DNA from: Micrococcaceae bacterium RIT 802
Lineage (GTDB): Bacteria; Actinomycetota; Actinomycetes; Actinomycetales; Micrococcaceae
Length of the DNA stretch: 64,000 bases
NCBI GenBank assembly: GCA_016892645.1
Contig: JAFEMX010000001.1
Coordinates: 186,001-250,000 of the forward strand
Reading direction: 5' to 3'
Every line of letters starts with the position of its first letter. The first letter of the stretch is position 1. Below the pieces are notes generated by a model. The model saw only the letters and a program-made list of their open reading frames with translations. It was not told the DNA's origin and did not search any database. Positions 8,291 to 17,704 of this stretch are shown here, one piece after another. The translations under genes were made by a program, and so were the position numbers.

Positions 8291-9631
8291 GTGGAGATCC
8301 AGTACCGGCTCGAACAGAAGCGCAACATTATCGGGGCGTTCCCCGGCCCCCACTCCCAGGCCCTGGCCGAACGCCGCTCCGCCGCGGTGGCCGCAGGCGT
8401 CGCCTCATCCGTACCCGTCTTCGCAGCCGACGCCGACGGAGGCGTCATCGTGGACGTCGACGGCAACACGTTCACCGACCTGGGCTCCGGCATCGCCGTC
8501 ACCACGGTGGGCGCCTCCAACGCGAAGGTGGCCGCCGCGGTCAGCGAGCAGACCGCACGTTTCAACCACACCTGCTTCATGATCACCCCCTACGAGGGCT
8601 ACGTGGAGCTGGCCGAGAAGTTGGCCGACCTCACCCCCGGCGAGCACGCCAAGAAGAGCGTGTTCTTCAACTCCGGCGCCGAGGCCGTCGAGAACGCGGT
8701 CAAGGTGGCTCGGGTTGCGACCGGGCGGACGGCCGTCGTCGCGTTCGACCACGCTTACCATGGGCGCACTAACCTCACCATGGGCCTCACCGCTAAGGCC
8801 GCCCCCTACAAGCGCGGTTTCGGTCCGTTGGCATCGGAGATCTACCGGATGCCGATGAGCTACCCGTTCCGTGAGGAGACCCCGAACATCTCCGGCAAGG
8901 AAGCGGCCGAGCGCGCGATCCTCTCCATGGAGAAGCAGATCGGTGGCGACCAGATCGCCGCGATCATCATCGAGCCCATCCAGGGCGAGGGCGGATTCAT
9001 CGTCCCCGCGGAGGGGTTCCTGCCCCGCATCGCCGAATGGGCGAAGGAACAGGGCATCGTCTTCATCGCCGACGAGGTGCAGTCCGGGTTCTGCCGGACC
9101 GGGGCCTGGTTCGCCGTGGACCACGAAGGCGTGGTTCCCGACATCATCACCCTGGCCAAGGGGATTGCCGGCGGCCTGCCCCTGTCCGGGATCGTCGGGC
9201 GGGCCGAACTGCTCGACGCCGTCCACCCCGGGGGTCTGGGTGGGACGTACGGCGGCAACCCGGTAGCCGTCGCCGCCGGATTGGCCGCCGTGGACTACAT
9301 GGCCGAAGCCGACCTCAACGCCCGCGCCCGGGTCATCGAGGAGGCGTTCTATGCGCGCCTGCGGCCACTGCAGCAGGAACTGCCGGCCATCGGCGACTTG
9401 CGGGGCCGCGGTGCCATGCTGGCCATCGAGTTCGTCAAGGCCGGAGGCAAGGAACCGGACGCCGAGCTGACCAAGAAGATCGCCGCGGACTGCCTGGCGT
9501 CCGGGGTCATCATCCTCACCTGCGGAACCTACGGCAACGTGGTGCGGCTCTTGCCACCGCTGGTCATCTCCGATGAACTCCTGGCCGACGCGTTTGACGT
9601 CCTCGAGGAAGCCATCCGCACGAACGCCTGA
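8291..9631 (+). CDS. gabT: 4-aminobutyrate aminotransferase
   Basis: 446-residue class III PLP aminotransferase. NSGAEAVENAVKVAR (near residue 125), ADEVQSGFCRTG (near 255) and the PLP lysine in LAKGIAGGLPLSG (near 290) are all intact. It transfers the amino group of GABA to 2-oxoglutarate, giving succinic semialdehyde. The GTG at 8291 has a strong ribosome site (AGGAAGGAA) seven bases upstream; the longer open frame from 8186 has no such site. The gabD partner is not in the window. Related 5-aminovalerate or beta-alanine transaminases cannot be excluded. Confidence 0.9.
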   Translation: MEIQYRLEQKRNIIGAFPGPHSQALAERRSAAVAAGVASSVPVFAADADGGVIVDVDGNTFTDLGSGIAVTTVGASNAKVAAAVSEQTARFNHTCFMITPYEGYVELAEKLADLTPGEHAKKSVFFNSGAEAVENAVKVARVATGRTAVVAFDHAYHGRTNLTMGLTAKAAPYKRGFGPLASEIYRMPMSYPFREETPNISGKEAAERAILSMEKQIGGDQIAAIIIEPIQGEGGFIVPAEGFLPRIAEWAKEQGIVFIADEVQSGFCRTGAWFAVDHEGVVPDIITLAKGIAGGLPLSGIVGRAELLDAVHPGGLGGTYGGNPVAVAAGLAAVDYMAEADLNARARVIEEAFYARLRPLQQELPAIGDLRGRGAMLAIEFVKAGGKEPDAELTKKIAADCLASGVIILTCGTYGNVVRLLPPLVISDELLADAFDVLEEAIRTNA

Positions 9632-9645
9632 TCACCGGCATCCGT

Positions 9646-9688
9646 GACGGCGGTGCCCCGGCCCTGCCCGGGTCGGGGCACCGCCGTC
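9646..9688. terminator. bidirectional terminator gabT / rarD
   Basis: A perfect 15-bp stem (GACGGCGGTGCCCCG and its complement) with a 13-base loop, between the converging gabT and rarD genes. Confidence 0.75.
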
Positions 9689-9713
9689 GTCGCATCCAGG
9701 CGCGGACCGGACC

Positions 9714-10724
9714 CTAGCTGTTTGGCTCCGAGGCGGCCTTCGCGTAGCTGGTGGCGGATTTCGCGGCGGGTACGGTGGCCTGCGTGCGGGGCCGCCGACG
9801 CAGCATATCGACGGCCAGCAGGATGATCGCGACCCACACGAAGGCGAAACCGGCCAGGCGCTCGGGTGGCATGGCCTCATGGAAGACGGCCACCGCGATG
9901 ATGAATTGCATGACCGGGGTCAGGAACTGCAGGGTTCCGACGGTGCTCAACGGCAACCGTCGGGCGGCGGCCCCGAAGAGCAACAGCGGGACCGCGGTGA
10001 CGATGCCGCTGGCTGCCATGAGCCAGAAGTGACCCGCACCGTGGGTGAGCACCGTGGCCTGGCCGTGGGACATCAGCCAGCCCATGTAGACGAGGGCCGG
10101 AACCGTCAGGAAGGCAGTTTCCACGGTCAGGCTGGTCACCGCGGTCGCGGTGCGCCCCACCCGGTTCTTCACGAACCCGTACAGGCCGAACGAGAAGGCC
10201 AGCGTCAGCGCGATCACCGGCACCGAACCGTAGGCAAACGTCAACACCAGCACCGCGGCCAGGCCGAATCCCAGCGCGGTCCATTGGAGCCGGGAGAGCT
10301 TCTCCTTCAGGAAGACCACGCCCAGCGCAGCAGACACCAGCGGGTTGATGAAGTAGCCCAGGGATGCCTCCACGGTGTGGCCGTGGAGCACAGCGTACGC
10401 GTAGGTGACCCAGTTGACGGTGATGAGCACCGCCGCAAGCGCCAGGCGCAACATGGCGGCGCGATCACGGATCAGTGTCCGCAGGTCGCCCCACGCCCGG
10501 GTGACGCCGATGAGGATGATGCAGAAAACCAGGCTGAACACGATGCGGTTCGCCACGATCTCGGTCGCCGAAGCGACCGAGATGGTCATGAAGTACAACG
10601 GCAGGATCCCCCACAGGCCGTAGGCGCCGAGACCCTGCAGCAGGCCGGCACGGCTGGGGGCCGGGGCTCCGTTCACGTGGCGTGTCGTGACAGGGGAGGT
10701 GGGGGTATCGCGGGGCATACCCAT
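9714..10724 (-). CDS. rarD: EamA/RarD family membrane transporter
   Basis: 336 residues with about ten membrane helices. The first is GLGAYGLWGILPLYF, typical of the RarD branch of the drug/metabolite transporter superfamily, and RLQWTALGFGLAAVLVLTFA and YGFVKNRVG further support RarD. The substrate is not established. Two Met codons (1 and 3) could serve as the start. It ends in the shared terminator with gabT; 22 bases separate its start from the stop of eccC, so it may be the last gene of the secretion operon transcript, although its function seems unrelated. Confidence 0.85.
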   Translation of the reverse strand: MGMPRDTPTSPVTTRHVNGAPAPSRAGLLQGLGAYGLWGILPLYFMTISVASATEIVANRIVFSLVFCIILIGVTRAWGDLRTLIRDRAAMLRLALAAVLITVNWVTYAYAVLHGHTVEASLGYFINPLVSAALGVVFLKEKLSRLQWTALGFGLAAVLVLTFAYGSVPVIALTLAFSFGLYGFVKNRVGRTATAVTSLTVETAFLTVPALVYMGWLMSHGQATVLTHGAGHFWLMAASGIVTAVPLLLFGAAARRLPLSTVGTLQFLTPVMQFIIAVAVFHEAMPPERLAGFAFVWVAIILLAVDMLRRRPRTQATVPAAKSATSYAKAASEPNS

Positions 10725-10746
10725 GCCAACCCGGCGTGGGGCCCGC

Positions 10747-13700
10747 CTATTCCGTTCCGGGGTTCAGGTACGTCTGGATCGTCTGCACCGGTCGACCGGT
10801 CTGCACCAGCTGGCCCCGGCCCGGAGGCAGCGGCCGGGCACGGATGTTGTTGATCAGCCCGCCCTCGGAGCGGTCCCCGCTCATGATCAGTGCGGCGGTG
10901 CCGGCGTCGCGGAGCGTGGAGAAGAACGACTCGTACATGCCGCGGCTGGCACTGCGGACCTTTCGGGTGAGGATGACGTGCAAGTCCAGCTCGTCGGCCA
11001 TGGGCAGGTAGTTCGTGAGCCGGCCCAGGGGGGAGGAACCGCTGGCCGTGAGCACGTCGTAGTCATCGGCCAGGATGACCAGCTTCGCCTTGCTGGGCTG
11101 GTGCTCGTCGTCGCCGCCGGTGGTGCGCAGCTGCAACTCGGCCGCCATGGCCGCCGAAAGCTGTTCGCCGACGATGGCGCTGCCGGCATATCCGCCCAGG
11201 TAGTCATCGGGAACGACGTCGTCGAGTCCCTTGCGCGGGTCGTACACCCCGAAGAGCAGCTCATCGGGGGTGTGCTGCGATACCAGGGTGGCGATGATGT
11301 TGCGGAGGATGTTCGACTTGCCGGTCTCCTCGTCGCCCAGCAGGATCAGGTGCCGGTCCTTGGACTGCAGATCCAGCACGTGGTCGCCCAGGTCCGCTTC
11401 GCGCAGGCCCAGCGCGAAGTGCCCGGGGCGACGCGGCACCGGCGCCTGGTCCCAACCGACGCTGGCGGGCAGGACGCGGACCTTCATGGCCTTTTCGCTG
11501 GTGTGCCCGGCGACCTGGGCGACCAGGTCGCGGAGTCCGTCGGACATGTCCTCGACATCGTCGCTGCCATCGATCCGGGGGAGGGCGACATGGCCGATCA
11601 GCTTGCGGTCCGACAGGGCGCGGCCCGGGGCCTCCGGGTTCACGCCGGGAGCGACCTTCCGGTCGATCTGCGAGTCAGTGGGTTCGGCCAGGGCCGTCTC
11701 GATCTTGTTGCCGAAGAAGCCCTGTTGCGCCATGCGCAGCTCGGCGTTGCGGTTCAGCGTGGTGACGACGTGGATGCCGTAGCCGCCGCCGCGCATGATC
11801 AGTGCGTTGACGCTTTCGCGGATCTCCTCGAAGTCGTCGGCGATCTGCCCGTAGCCGTCGATCACCAGGAAGATGTCGGCGCTGGGCAGCTCGGACAACC
11901 GCCCTTCGGCGTGCATGCGCCGCATGGTGGATTGCGAATCGATCTGATGGTTTTCGAACACCCGTTCCCGCACGAGCAGCATGCCCATCAGCTCCTCGAC
12001 GGTGCGTCGGACGACTTCGCGGTTGGTGCGGATGGCGATGCCGCCTACATGGGGCAGGCCGTTGAGCGGAAGCAGGGCCGAACCGAGAAGGTCGATGCAG
12101 TAGATGCCGACCTCCTTCGGCGAATGGGTCAGGGCCATCGAGGTGACCACGGTGCGCAGCAGGGTGCTCTTTCCCGATTGCGGGCCGCCGGTGATCATGA
12201 GGTTTCCGCCGCCGGCGGTGAAGTCGATTTCCCAGAGGCCCTGCCATTGCTTGGCCGGATCATCGAGCAGGCCGATGGGGATGCGCAGCTTGCCGCCGGC
12301 TCCGAGTTCCAGACCGTGTTCACCGGGGTGCACCCCTCCGGCAGCCGCGTCCAGGGAGATGGCCGCCGGCAGCGGCGGCAACCAGATCTCCTGCACCGAG
12401 CGCGGGAAGGAACGCAGCGTGTCCATCAAGGTGGACATCACGGTCGGGCCCGTCGTGCGCTTCGCGGCTTTGTCCTTCGGGCCGGAGGAGGCACCGTCGT
12501 CGTTCCCCGCAGTTTCCCCGCCGGCGTAGCGGGGGATGGGCACGACGTCGGCCACCTCGAGGGGGGCTTGTTCGTCGGGTTCCTCTTCCTGCACATCCGC
12601 CAGGGGGCCGGAGACATAGCCGGCCTTGAAGCGGGTGTACACGGTGGTGTCGACCTTGAGGTATCCATACCCGGGGACCGGGGGCAGGTGGAACGCGTCG
12701 GGGGTGTCCAGGACCGTGCGGGACTCGGACTCCGAGAGCGTGCGCAGCCCCAGACGGTAGGACAAGTAGGTTTCCAGCCCCTTGAGCTTGCCGGACTCGA
12801 CGCGCTGGCTGCTCAGCAGCAGGTGGACGCCGATCGAGCGGCCGATGCGGCCGATGGACAGGAACAGGTCGATGAAGTCCGGGCGTGCGGTGAGCAGCTC
12901 GCCGAACTCGTCGATGATCACCACCAGGTGGGGCAGCGGTTCCATGTCCTCGCCCCGGGCGAGCCGCTCCTTGCGATGGACCTGGTAGTCGGTGATGTTG
13001 GCGATGTTGCCGGCCGCCTTGAGCACTTCCTGGCGGCGCAGGATCTCGCCGTTGAGGCTGGCGTAGACGCGTTCGACCAGGGAGAGGTCATCGGAGAGGT
13101 TCGTGATGATGCCCGTGACCTGGGGTGCCCCTTCGAACGGGGCAAAGGTGGCACCGCCCTTGAAGTCGACGAGGACCATGGCCAGCATGTCGGGCGAATG
13201 GGTGGCCAGCAGGCCGAAGACGAGGGAGCGCAGCATCTCCGATTTGCCGGAACCGGTTGCCCCCACGCACAGCCCGTGGGGGCCCATGCCGAACTGGGCG
13301 GATTCCTTCAGGTCCAGGACCGCGGGCCGGCCTGCATCGTCGGGTCCCAGGGGGATGCGCAGGAACTCGGCGTCGCCGCGCGGTTTCCACGTGCGCTCGA
13401 TGTCGGCGCGGCTGAGGTCCGGGGTAAGCCCGAGCATTCCGAGGAAACTCTGGGCGCCTTCGCTGGATCCGCCGTGCTCGAGGGAATCGGCGGAGAGGCG
13501 CAACGGGGCCAGTTCGTGCGCCAGGGCGTCTGCCGTCGCCACCGGGAGAGGATCCAACGTACCCGTCGACACCTCGGGGTGCACGGGGTCGAAGCGGTAG
13601 TCCTGGACCTGGAAACCGTCGGCCGTCTGGGTGATGCGGACGGCGACGTCGCTGGGTTCCTCGCTGCGCTCGTGGACCAGATGGAGGACGGTGAGGCCGA

Positions 13701-14730
13701 CATCGGCGGGGGAGAGGAACCGATCGGCCAGCGGAAGGTCCTGGGACTGGGAGCCATGGGAGTCGGAGACCACCACCAGGCGGGCCAGCGGCTGCCCGGC
13801 CTTCGAATCGACCTTCTTGGCCTCGACGGCGATTTTGGCGCGGCGTTGCAGATCGCCTCCCATGGCCTCGGCCAGCGCGTCGAGGTCGGGGGCGATGCGT
13901 CTCGTCAGCTCGACGCCCGAACTCTGGGACTGGTCCGCCAGATGCGGCAGCCATGTGGCCCACTGCCAGTCGTCCCGGAAATGCTCGGGTGTGCCGATGC
14001 CCAGCCCCAGGTCCTCCGGGGAGTGGAACGCGCAGGCGGAAACGAGCAGGTTCCGGGTGGTTGCTAGGACGAAGTCCCGGTCTCCGATGATGCTGACGTT
14101 GCCCACGGAGTCCAGCGGGATCGTCACCGGCATGTCAGGGCTGGTGGCGAAGCGGCGTTTGAGGATCTCTGCCTCCGCGGCCATGAACGTGTCGGTCTGC
14201 TGCGTGGCACCTGACATCTCACTGACGGAGATGTCCCGGCAGGGACGCTCGCCGGATCCGAGCCTGACGTCGAGGAAGTCCTCGTTTCCGCGCCGGCGTT
14301 CCCAGAGGCGCATGGGCGTGCGGACGATGTCGAACAGGGCCTCGGGGGGTGGCGCGCTTTCGCGGGCCACACCGAGGGCCTCGAGTTCATCGGCGCGCAT
14401 CTTCACGCGGGAGCGCTCCAGATAGCGCATGTAGTTGTCACGGGCCTGGGTCCGGGTCCGGACGGCCTTTCCCCGACTGGAGAACATCATGAAGATGCCG
14501 ATCACCACCGTCAGGATCATCATCAGGGCACCGATGGCAGCGAAAGGGGAGTTGCGGAACATCATCATGGCCGTCATCGACACGGCGCCGCCGAGCATCG
14601 GGACGATCGTCATCAGGTTCAGGCCGGGAGCCTCCCCCTCGACCGGCGGCGGTCCATCGAGTTGGAAGGGGCGGAAGGTCCGCAACGGAGCCGAGGTCCG
14701 CGCGGGGCGGTGGATGATTCTCTGGGACAT
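10747..14730 (-). CDS. eccC: type VII secretion FtsK/SpoIIIE-type ATPase EccC
   Basis: 1327 residues, a full-length fused EccCa-EccCb. Two N-terminal membrane helices (about 38-82) are followed by three P-loop ATPase domains: GATGSGKSEM (about 490) with a VVIIDEFGELL Walker B; GGPQSGKSTLL (about 850) with LVIDGYGQI; and GDEETGKSNIL (about 1132) with VILADDYDVL. Only the first domain has the classical DE Walker B; the other two are degenerate in the catalytic position, as is usual for the substrate-binding domains of EccC. It would drive export of WXG100 dimers at the inner membrane. Its start lies four bases after the stop of the MinD-like gene. Confidence 0.96.
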   Translation of the reverse strand: MSQRIIHRPARTSAPLRTFRPFQLDGPPPVEGEAPGLNLMTIVPMLGGAVSMTAMMMFRNSPFAAIGALMMILTVVIGIFMMFSSRGKAVRTRTQARDNYMRYLERSRVKMRADELEALGVARESAPPPEALFDIVRTPMRLWERRRGNEDFLDVRLGSGERPCRDISVSEMSGATQQTDTFMAAEAEILKRRFATSPDMPVTIPLDSVGNVSIIGDRDFVLATTRNLLVSACAFHSPEDLGLGIGTPEHFRDDWQWATWLPHLADQSQSSGVELTRRIAPDLDALAEAMGGDLQRRAKIAVEAKKVDSKAGQPLARLVVVSDSHGSQSQDLPLADRFLSPADVGLTVLHLVHERSEEPSDVAVRITQTADGFQVQDYRFDPVHPEVSTGTLDPLPVATADALAHELAPLRLSADSLEHGGSSEGAQSFLGMLGLTPDLSRADIERTWKPRGDAEFLRIPLGPDDAGRPAVLDLKESAQFGMGPHGLCVGATGSGKSEMLRSLVFGLLATHSPDMLAMVLVDFKGGATFAPFEGAPQVTGIITNLSDDLSLVERVYASLNGEILRRQEVLKAAGNIANITDYQVHRKERLARGEDMEPLPHLVVIIDEFGELLTARPDFIDLFLSIGRIGRSIGVHLLLSSQRVESGKLKGLETYLSYRLGLRTLSESESRTVLDTPDAFHLPPVPGYGYLKVDTTVYTRFKAGYVSGPLADVQEEEPDEQAPLEVADVVPIPRYAGGETAGNDDGASSGPKDKAAKRTTGPTVMSTLMDTLRSFPRSVQEIWLPPLPAAISLDAAAGGVHPGEHGLELGAGGKLRIPIGLLDDPAKQWQGLWEIDFTAGGGNLMITGGPQSGKSTLLRTVVTSMALTHSPKEVGIYCIDLLGSALLPLNGLPHVGGIAIRTNREVVRRTVEELMGMLLVRERVFENHQIDSQSTMRRMHAEGRLSELPSADIFLVIDGYGQIADDFEEIRESVNALIMRGGGYGIHVVTTLNRNAELRMAQQGFFGNKIETALAEPTDSQIDRKVAPGVNPEAPGRALSDRKLIGHVALPRIDGSDDVEDMSDGLRDLVAQVAGHTSEKAMKVRVLPASVGWDQAPVPRRPGHFALGLREADLGDHVLDLQSKDRHLILLGDEETGKSNILRNIIATLVSQHTPDELLFGVYDPRKGLDDVVPDDYLGGYAGSAIVGEQLSAAMAAELQLRTTGGDDEHQPSKAKLVILADDYDVLTASGSSPLGRLTNYLPMADELDLHVILTRKVRSASRGMYESFFSTLRDAGTAALIMSGDRSEGGLINNIRARPLPPGRGQLVQTGRPVQTIQTYLNPGTE

Positions 14731-14733
14731 CGA

Positions 14734-15810
14734 CTACCGGGCCCCGTTCGCCTGGGAGAGGACGTGCGCGGCCAATTCGGTGGCGGCCTCACGGTGGACC
14801 TGCAGCATCAGGGGCAGCGAAATCGCCGCGCCGGCCGCCAAGTGGCGGTCGTATCCGATGGCATGGGCATCGAATCCGAGCCTGGACAGGCGCCCTGCCT
14901 GGTCCAGCGCCTCGAGCGCCGAGGACCGATCCTGCTGCATGACAAGTACCGTCAGGGGAATGGCGGCCACCGGCGACCACGTTCGCCACGTTGCCAGCGC
15001 AGCCAGCGCATTGTCCATGCCGGAAAGGTTCGAGGGTATGACGAAGACGGCACCATGGCAGTTGGCGAGGGCAGCCTGGGTCTCGGCGGCTTCGAACCCG
15101 GTGGGGCAATCGAGCAGGGTCAGCGGGAAGTAGCGCGAGACCGTCGCGGTGGCCTGGTTCAACTCGGCGCCCGTGGATCGTGAGGAGGCTGTCGCGCGGG
15201 GGCCGGTGGCGTAGAGGCCTTCGGAGGCCTGGCCCAGCATGTCGGCCAGATGCGCCGCCCCCGGCTGGGCCCCGCCCGTCAACTCGGGAACGATCGTGTC
15301 GAGGGCGGGCGCGTGGTCGAGGCCCAAGCGCAGGGACAGGCTTCCGTGTCCGGGATCCAGGTCCAGGACGCAGGTGCTGTCCGGCCGTAGGGCTGAATAG
15401 ACGCAGGCCAACAGGGCCGCCGCGGTGCTCTTTCCCGCGCCTCCCCGGGTGGAGACCACGGCAATGCGCCGCCCGGTCGTGACGGCGGCCTGGACCCCGG
15501 ATGCGTGCTGGCTGGCCACAGTCGCCGGGTGCCGGCCCCCGAACAGGGCGCCCAGGGTGCGCGTCAGGCCGCCCCCGGTGGCCCGGACCCGCGACAGCCG
15601 ACGGCGGTCGTGGTCCAGCGGTGATCCGAGGGAGTCGGGAACGGCGCCGGGCGGGGTGGGGGTGCCCGTCTGCGGCACGTGGCCCGACGACGGGTTGCGG
15701 CGATCCCGGCGGGACGACGGGGACGGGGTCCAGGGATCGTTGACGGGCTGGCCCCACGGATCGAGTTGTTGACCCGGGGTGGCTGCGCCGTGGTTCTGGG
15801 GTGCTGTCAT
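14734..15810 (-). CDS. MinD/ParA-like P-loop ATPase of the type VII secretion locus (EspI-like)
   Basis: 358 residues. The first ~95 are a Pro/Arg/Ser-rich, probably disordered tail (DPWGQPVNDPWTPSP and onward). The ATPase follows with a deviant Walker A, STRGGAGKSTAAA (about 115-127), and DLDPGHGSLSL as the switch-I-like segment. The lysine usual in the first position of the MinD motif (KGG) is an arginine here. A disordered tail plus MinD fold resembles mycobacterial EspI, an accessory ATPase of ESX loci that couples secretion to energy state. It sits between eccD and eccC in one tight operon. Confidence 0.82.
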   Translation of the reverse strand: MTAPQNHGAATPGQQLDPWGQPVNDPWTPSPSSRRDRRNPSSGHVPQTGTPTPPGAVPDSLGSPLDHDRRRLSRVRATGGGLTRTLGALFGGRHPATVASQHASGVQAAVTTGRRIAVVSTRGGAGKSTAAALLACVYSALRPDSTCVLDLDPGHGSLSLRLGLDHAPALDTIVPELTGGAQPGAAHLADMLGQASEGLYATGPRATASSRSTGAELNQATATVSRYFPLTLLDCPTGFEAAETQAALANCHGAVFVIPSNLSGMDNALAALATWRTWSPVAAIPLTVLVMQQDRSSALEALDQAGRLSRLGFDAHAIGYDRHLAAGAAISLPLMLQVHREAATELAAHVLSQANGAR

Positions 15811-15825
15811 GAGTGTTCCTCCGTG

Positions 15826-17178
15826 CTAGAACGTGGCCAGCATTTGGGTGTACACGCCGAAGTACCCGACGAGCAGTGGGATGGTGGCGAGGATGGCCAC
15901 CGTTTCAAGGCGTTCGCAGATCTGCCGGATCCGCGCTTCAACGTGGTCCGGCAAATCGACCGCCAGCCCCAACCCGGTCAGGATCGCGACCACGAAAACG
16001 GCCAGACCCACGATCCAGACCGTCTCCGGGTTCAGCCGGGTCAGCGCTCCCGCCCCGGCAGCGACACCGATCGCGGTGGCGGCATACAGTGCGTATCGTT
16101 CGACCGCCAGGGGGAACGCGCGCGAGCGCAGCAGGGTCGCCACGGTCAAGGCCAACAACAGGGGAAGCGTCCACTTCGGGCTCCTGTCGTCGGCGGCGAC
16201 GAGCCATAGCCCGCCAGCCGTGGATGCTGCGGCCGCCACCGTGGCCAGCGTCAAACCGGAGTGCGCCGATCGAATCGCGCCGATGGCGTCGCGTCGCCAG
16301 ATCGAGGAGCCGTTGGCCCGTCGATCGTCCAGGGTCGACAACCCCGATAACGACAGTGCCAGGGTGGGCAGCAGGCCCAGGGCCAGGACGGAGCAGATCG
16401 CGGCGATGGCGCCGACTCCGACGAGGAGGTCGGCGTCCGCGTCGGCGGCGCCCGATGCCCACCGGGCCAGGGGCAGTGAGACGGCCCAGATGCCCGTGAG
16501 GGCCCCGAGCACTCCGGCTCCCAGCAGCACGGCCCGGGGATGGCGCAGGACAGTGGCCAGGCAGGCGACGAAGGCCGCAGTTCCCGCGGCTGCCAGCAGC
16601 AGGCGCAATGGTGCATCCGCCGGCCAATGGGCCAGGCCGATCATGCCGGCGCCCCAACCGGTGCCCATCAGGGCGGAAGCAACCGGGCGGGACGCCGCGG
16701 CGACGGCGGCGCCCAGGGCCAGCAGGCCCGCGCCGACGGCGAGCATGACCCACCACCGGGCATCGGGCAGGTAGCGCCCGAGGACCAGGTCCAGTGCCAG
16801 CCACAGACCCAGTGCGGCGAAGATCCCGGAGGCGGTGACCAGATGATGCCGGTTCCAGGCACCGCTCACCGCGCGTGATTGCTCCACCACGGTGTCCGAG
16901 ATGTCGTAGACGACGGCGGGGGGCGGGGCCTCGTTGTTGCTGGCCAGGGTGAGCCGGGCGCCGTCGTGCACTTGGGCCTGGGTCAGCGAATCCTGGGCCG
17001 CGATGGGTTCGCCCGAAGCCGTCAACAGCACCTTGGTGGAGACCCCATCGCCCGGGGCATCCCCGAGCAGATCAAGGATCTGGGGCATCAACGTGCCCAC
17101 CGCCTCGGAAGCCGGCAGGAGCAGGTCGGCGTTGCGGCGATCGCCCACGAGGGTGACGCGCGTGTAGGGCTGTGCCAT
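15826..17178 (-). CDS. eccD: type VII secretion membrane channel protein EccD
   Basis: 450 residues. Residues 1-85 form the ubiquitin-like cytosolic domain typical of EccD (TRVTLVGDRRNADLLLPASE, then DGARLTLAS). From about 108 onward the chain is a series of about 11 hydrophobic helices ending at the C-terminus. EccD forms the membrane vestibule of ESX systems. The ATG lies six bases after the stop of the upstream 108-residue gene, and the stop is 15 bases from the MinD-like gene, so the four genes appear to form one operon. Confidence 0.92.
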   Translation of the reverse strand: MAQPYTRVTLVGDRRNADLLLPASEAVGTLMPQILDLLGDAPGDGVSTKVLLTASGEPIAAQDSLTQAQVHDGARLTLASNNEAPPPAVVYDISDTVVEQSRAVSGAWNRHHLVTASGIFAALGLWLALDLVLGRYLPDARWWVMLAVGAGLLALGAAVAAASRPVASALMGTGWGAGMIGLAHWPADAPLRLLLAAAGTAAFVACLATVLRHPRAVLLGAGVLGALTGIWAVSLPLARWASGAADADADLLVGVGAIAAICSVLALGLLPTLALSLSGLSTLDDRRANGSSIWRRDAIGAIRSAHSGLTLATVAAAASTAGGLWLVAADDRSPKWTLPLLLALTVATLLRSRAFPLAVERYALYAATAIGVAAGAGALTRLNPETVWIVGLAVFVVAILTGLGLAVDLPDHVEARIRQICERLETVAILATIPLLVGYFGVYTQMLATF

Positions 17179-17184
17179 GGTGGG

Positions 17185-17511
17185 CTAGCTCCCCATCCTT
17201 CCGGGGGTCGGGACGTTCTCCGGCGCCGCGTGGCGGTCCGGAAGCACGAGGGCATGGGCCGAGCGCTGCTGTATCTGTTCCTGCTGTTGCCGCTTTTGCT
17301 CGGCCTGGGTGGCCAGCAGGTTGGAGACGAAGGAGACGCCGATGCACACGGCGGTGATCAGCGCGGCGGCGACGAGGCTGAACAGGAACTGCTTCGTCGT
17401 GGCCTTCCAGCGGCGTTCGGTGGGGTTCTCGCCATAGAGGAGGGCATCCGTCACCCGATTGCGGCGGACGGCGACCGACTCGATGAGTTGGCTGTCGAAT
17501 TCTGTCGCCAC
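17185..17511 (-). CDS. short single-pass membrane protein resembling the N-terminus of EccB
   Basis: 108 residues from a GTG preceded by GAGGA. The pattern is a basic amphipathic stretch (VRRNRVTDALLYGENPTERR), one membrane helix (FLFSLVAAALITAVCIGVSF), then a Gln-rich helix and a Pro-rich tail. The order basic helix, RR motif, membrane helix is that of the EccB N-terminus. The 400-residue extracytoplasmic domain of EccB is absent, only about 45 residues remaining. It is the first gene of the eccD-minD-eccC operon. It may be a reduced EccB or a distinct accessory subunit; I see no frameshift that would restore a longer protein. Confidence 0.6.
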   Translation of the reverse strand: MATEFDSQLIESVAVRRNRVTDALLYGENPTERRWKATTKQFLFSLVAAALITAVCIGVSFVSNLLATQAEQKRQQQEQIQQRSAHALVLPDRHAAPENVPTPGRMGS

Positions 17512-17704
17512 GTGGTCCTCCCAGTCGGCTGCATGGCTGTTGTGAGTCCATCATGTCAGGTGAATGGATGAAAAGTCGTCGAAACCCCCGGGGATGGGGA
17601 GTTCTCCCCATGGCGGACGCTTGACCGTGTTTGTCGCCGTGGCGTTAGCTGGTGATGAGCCACGGGGGTTCGGAACGACTCCCCACCGACGAAGGGAAGA
17701 GGAT

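Noticed and set aside
10687-14067. 1126-codon open frame antisense to eccC
   Set aside because: It is the mirror of a complete EccC with three P-loop domains; no ribosome site or domain pattern of its own.
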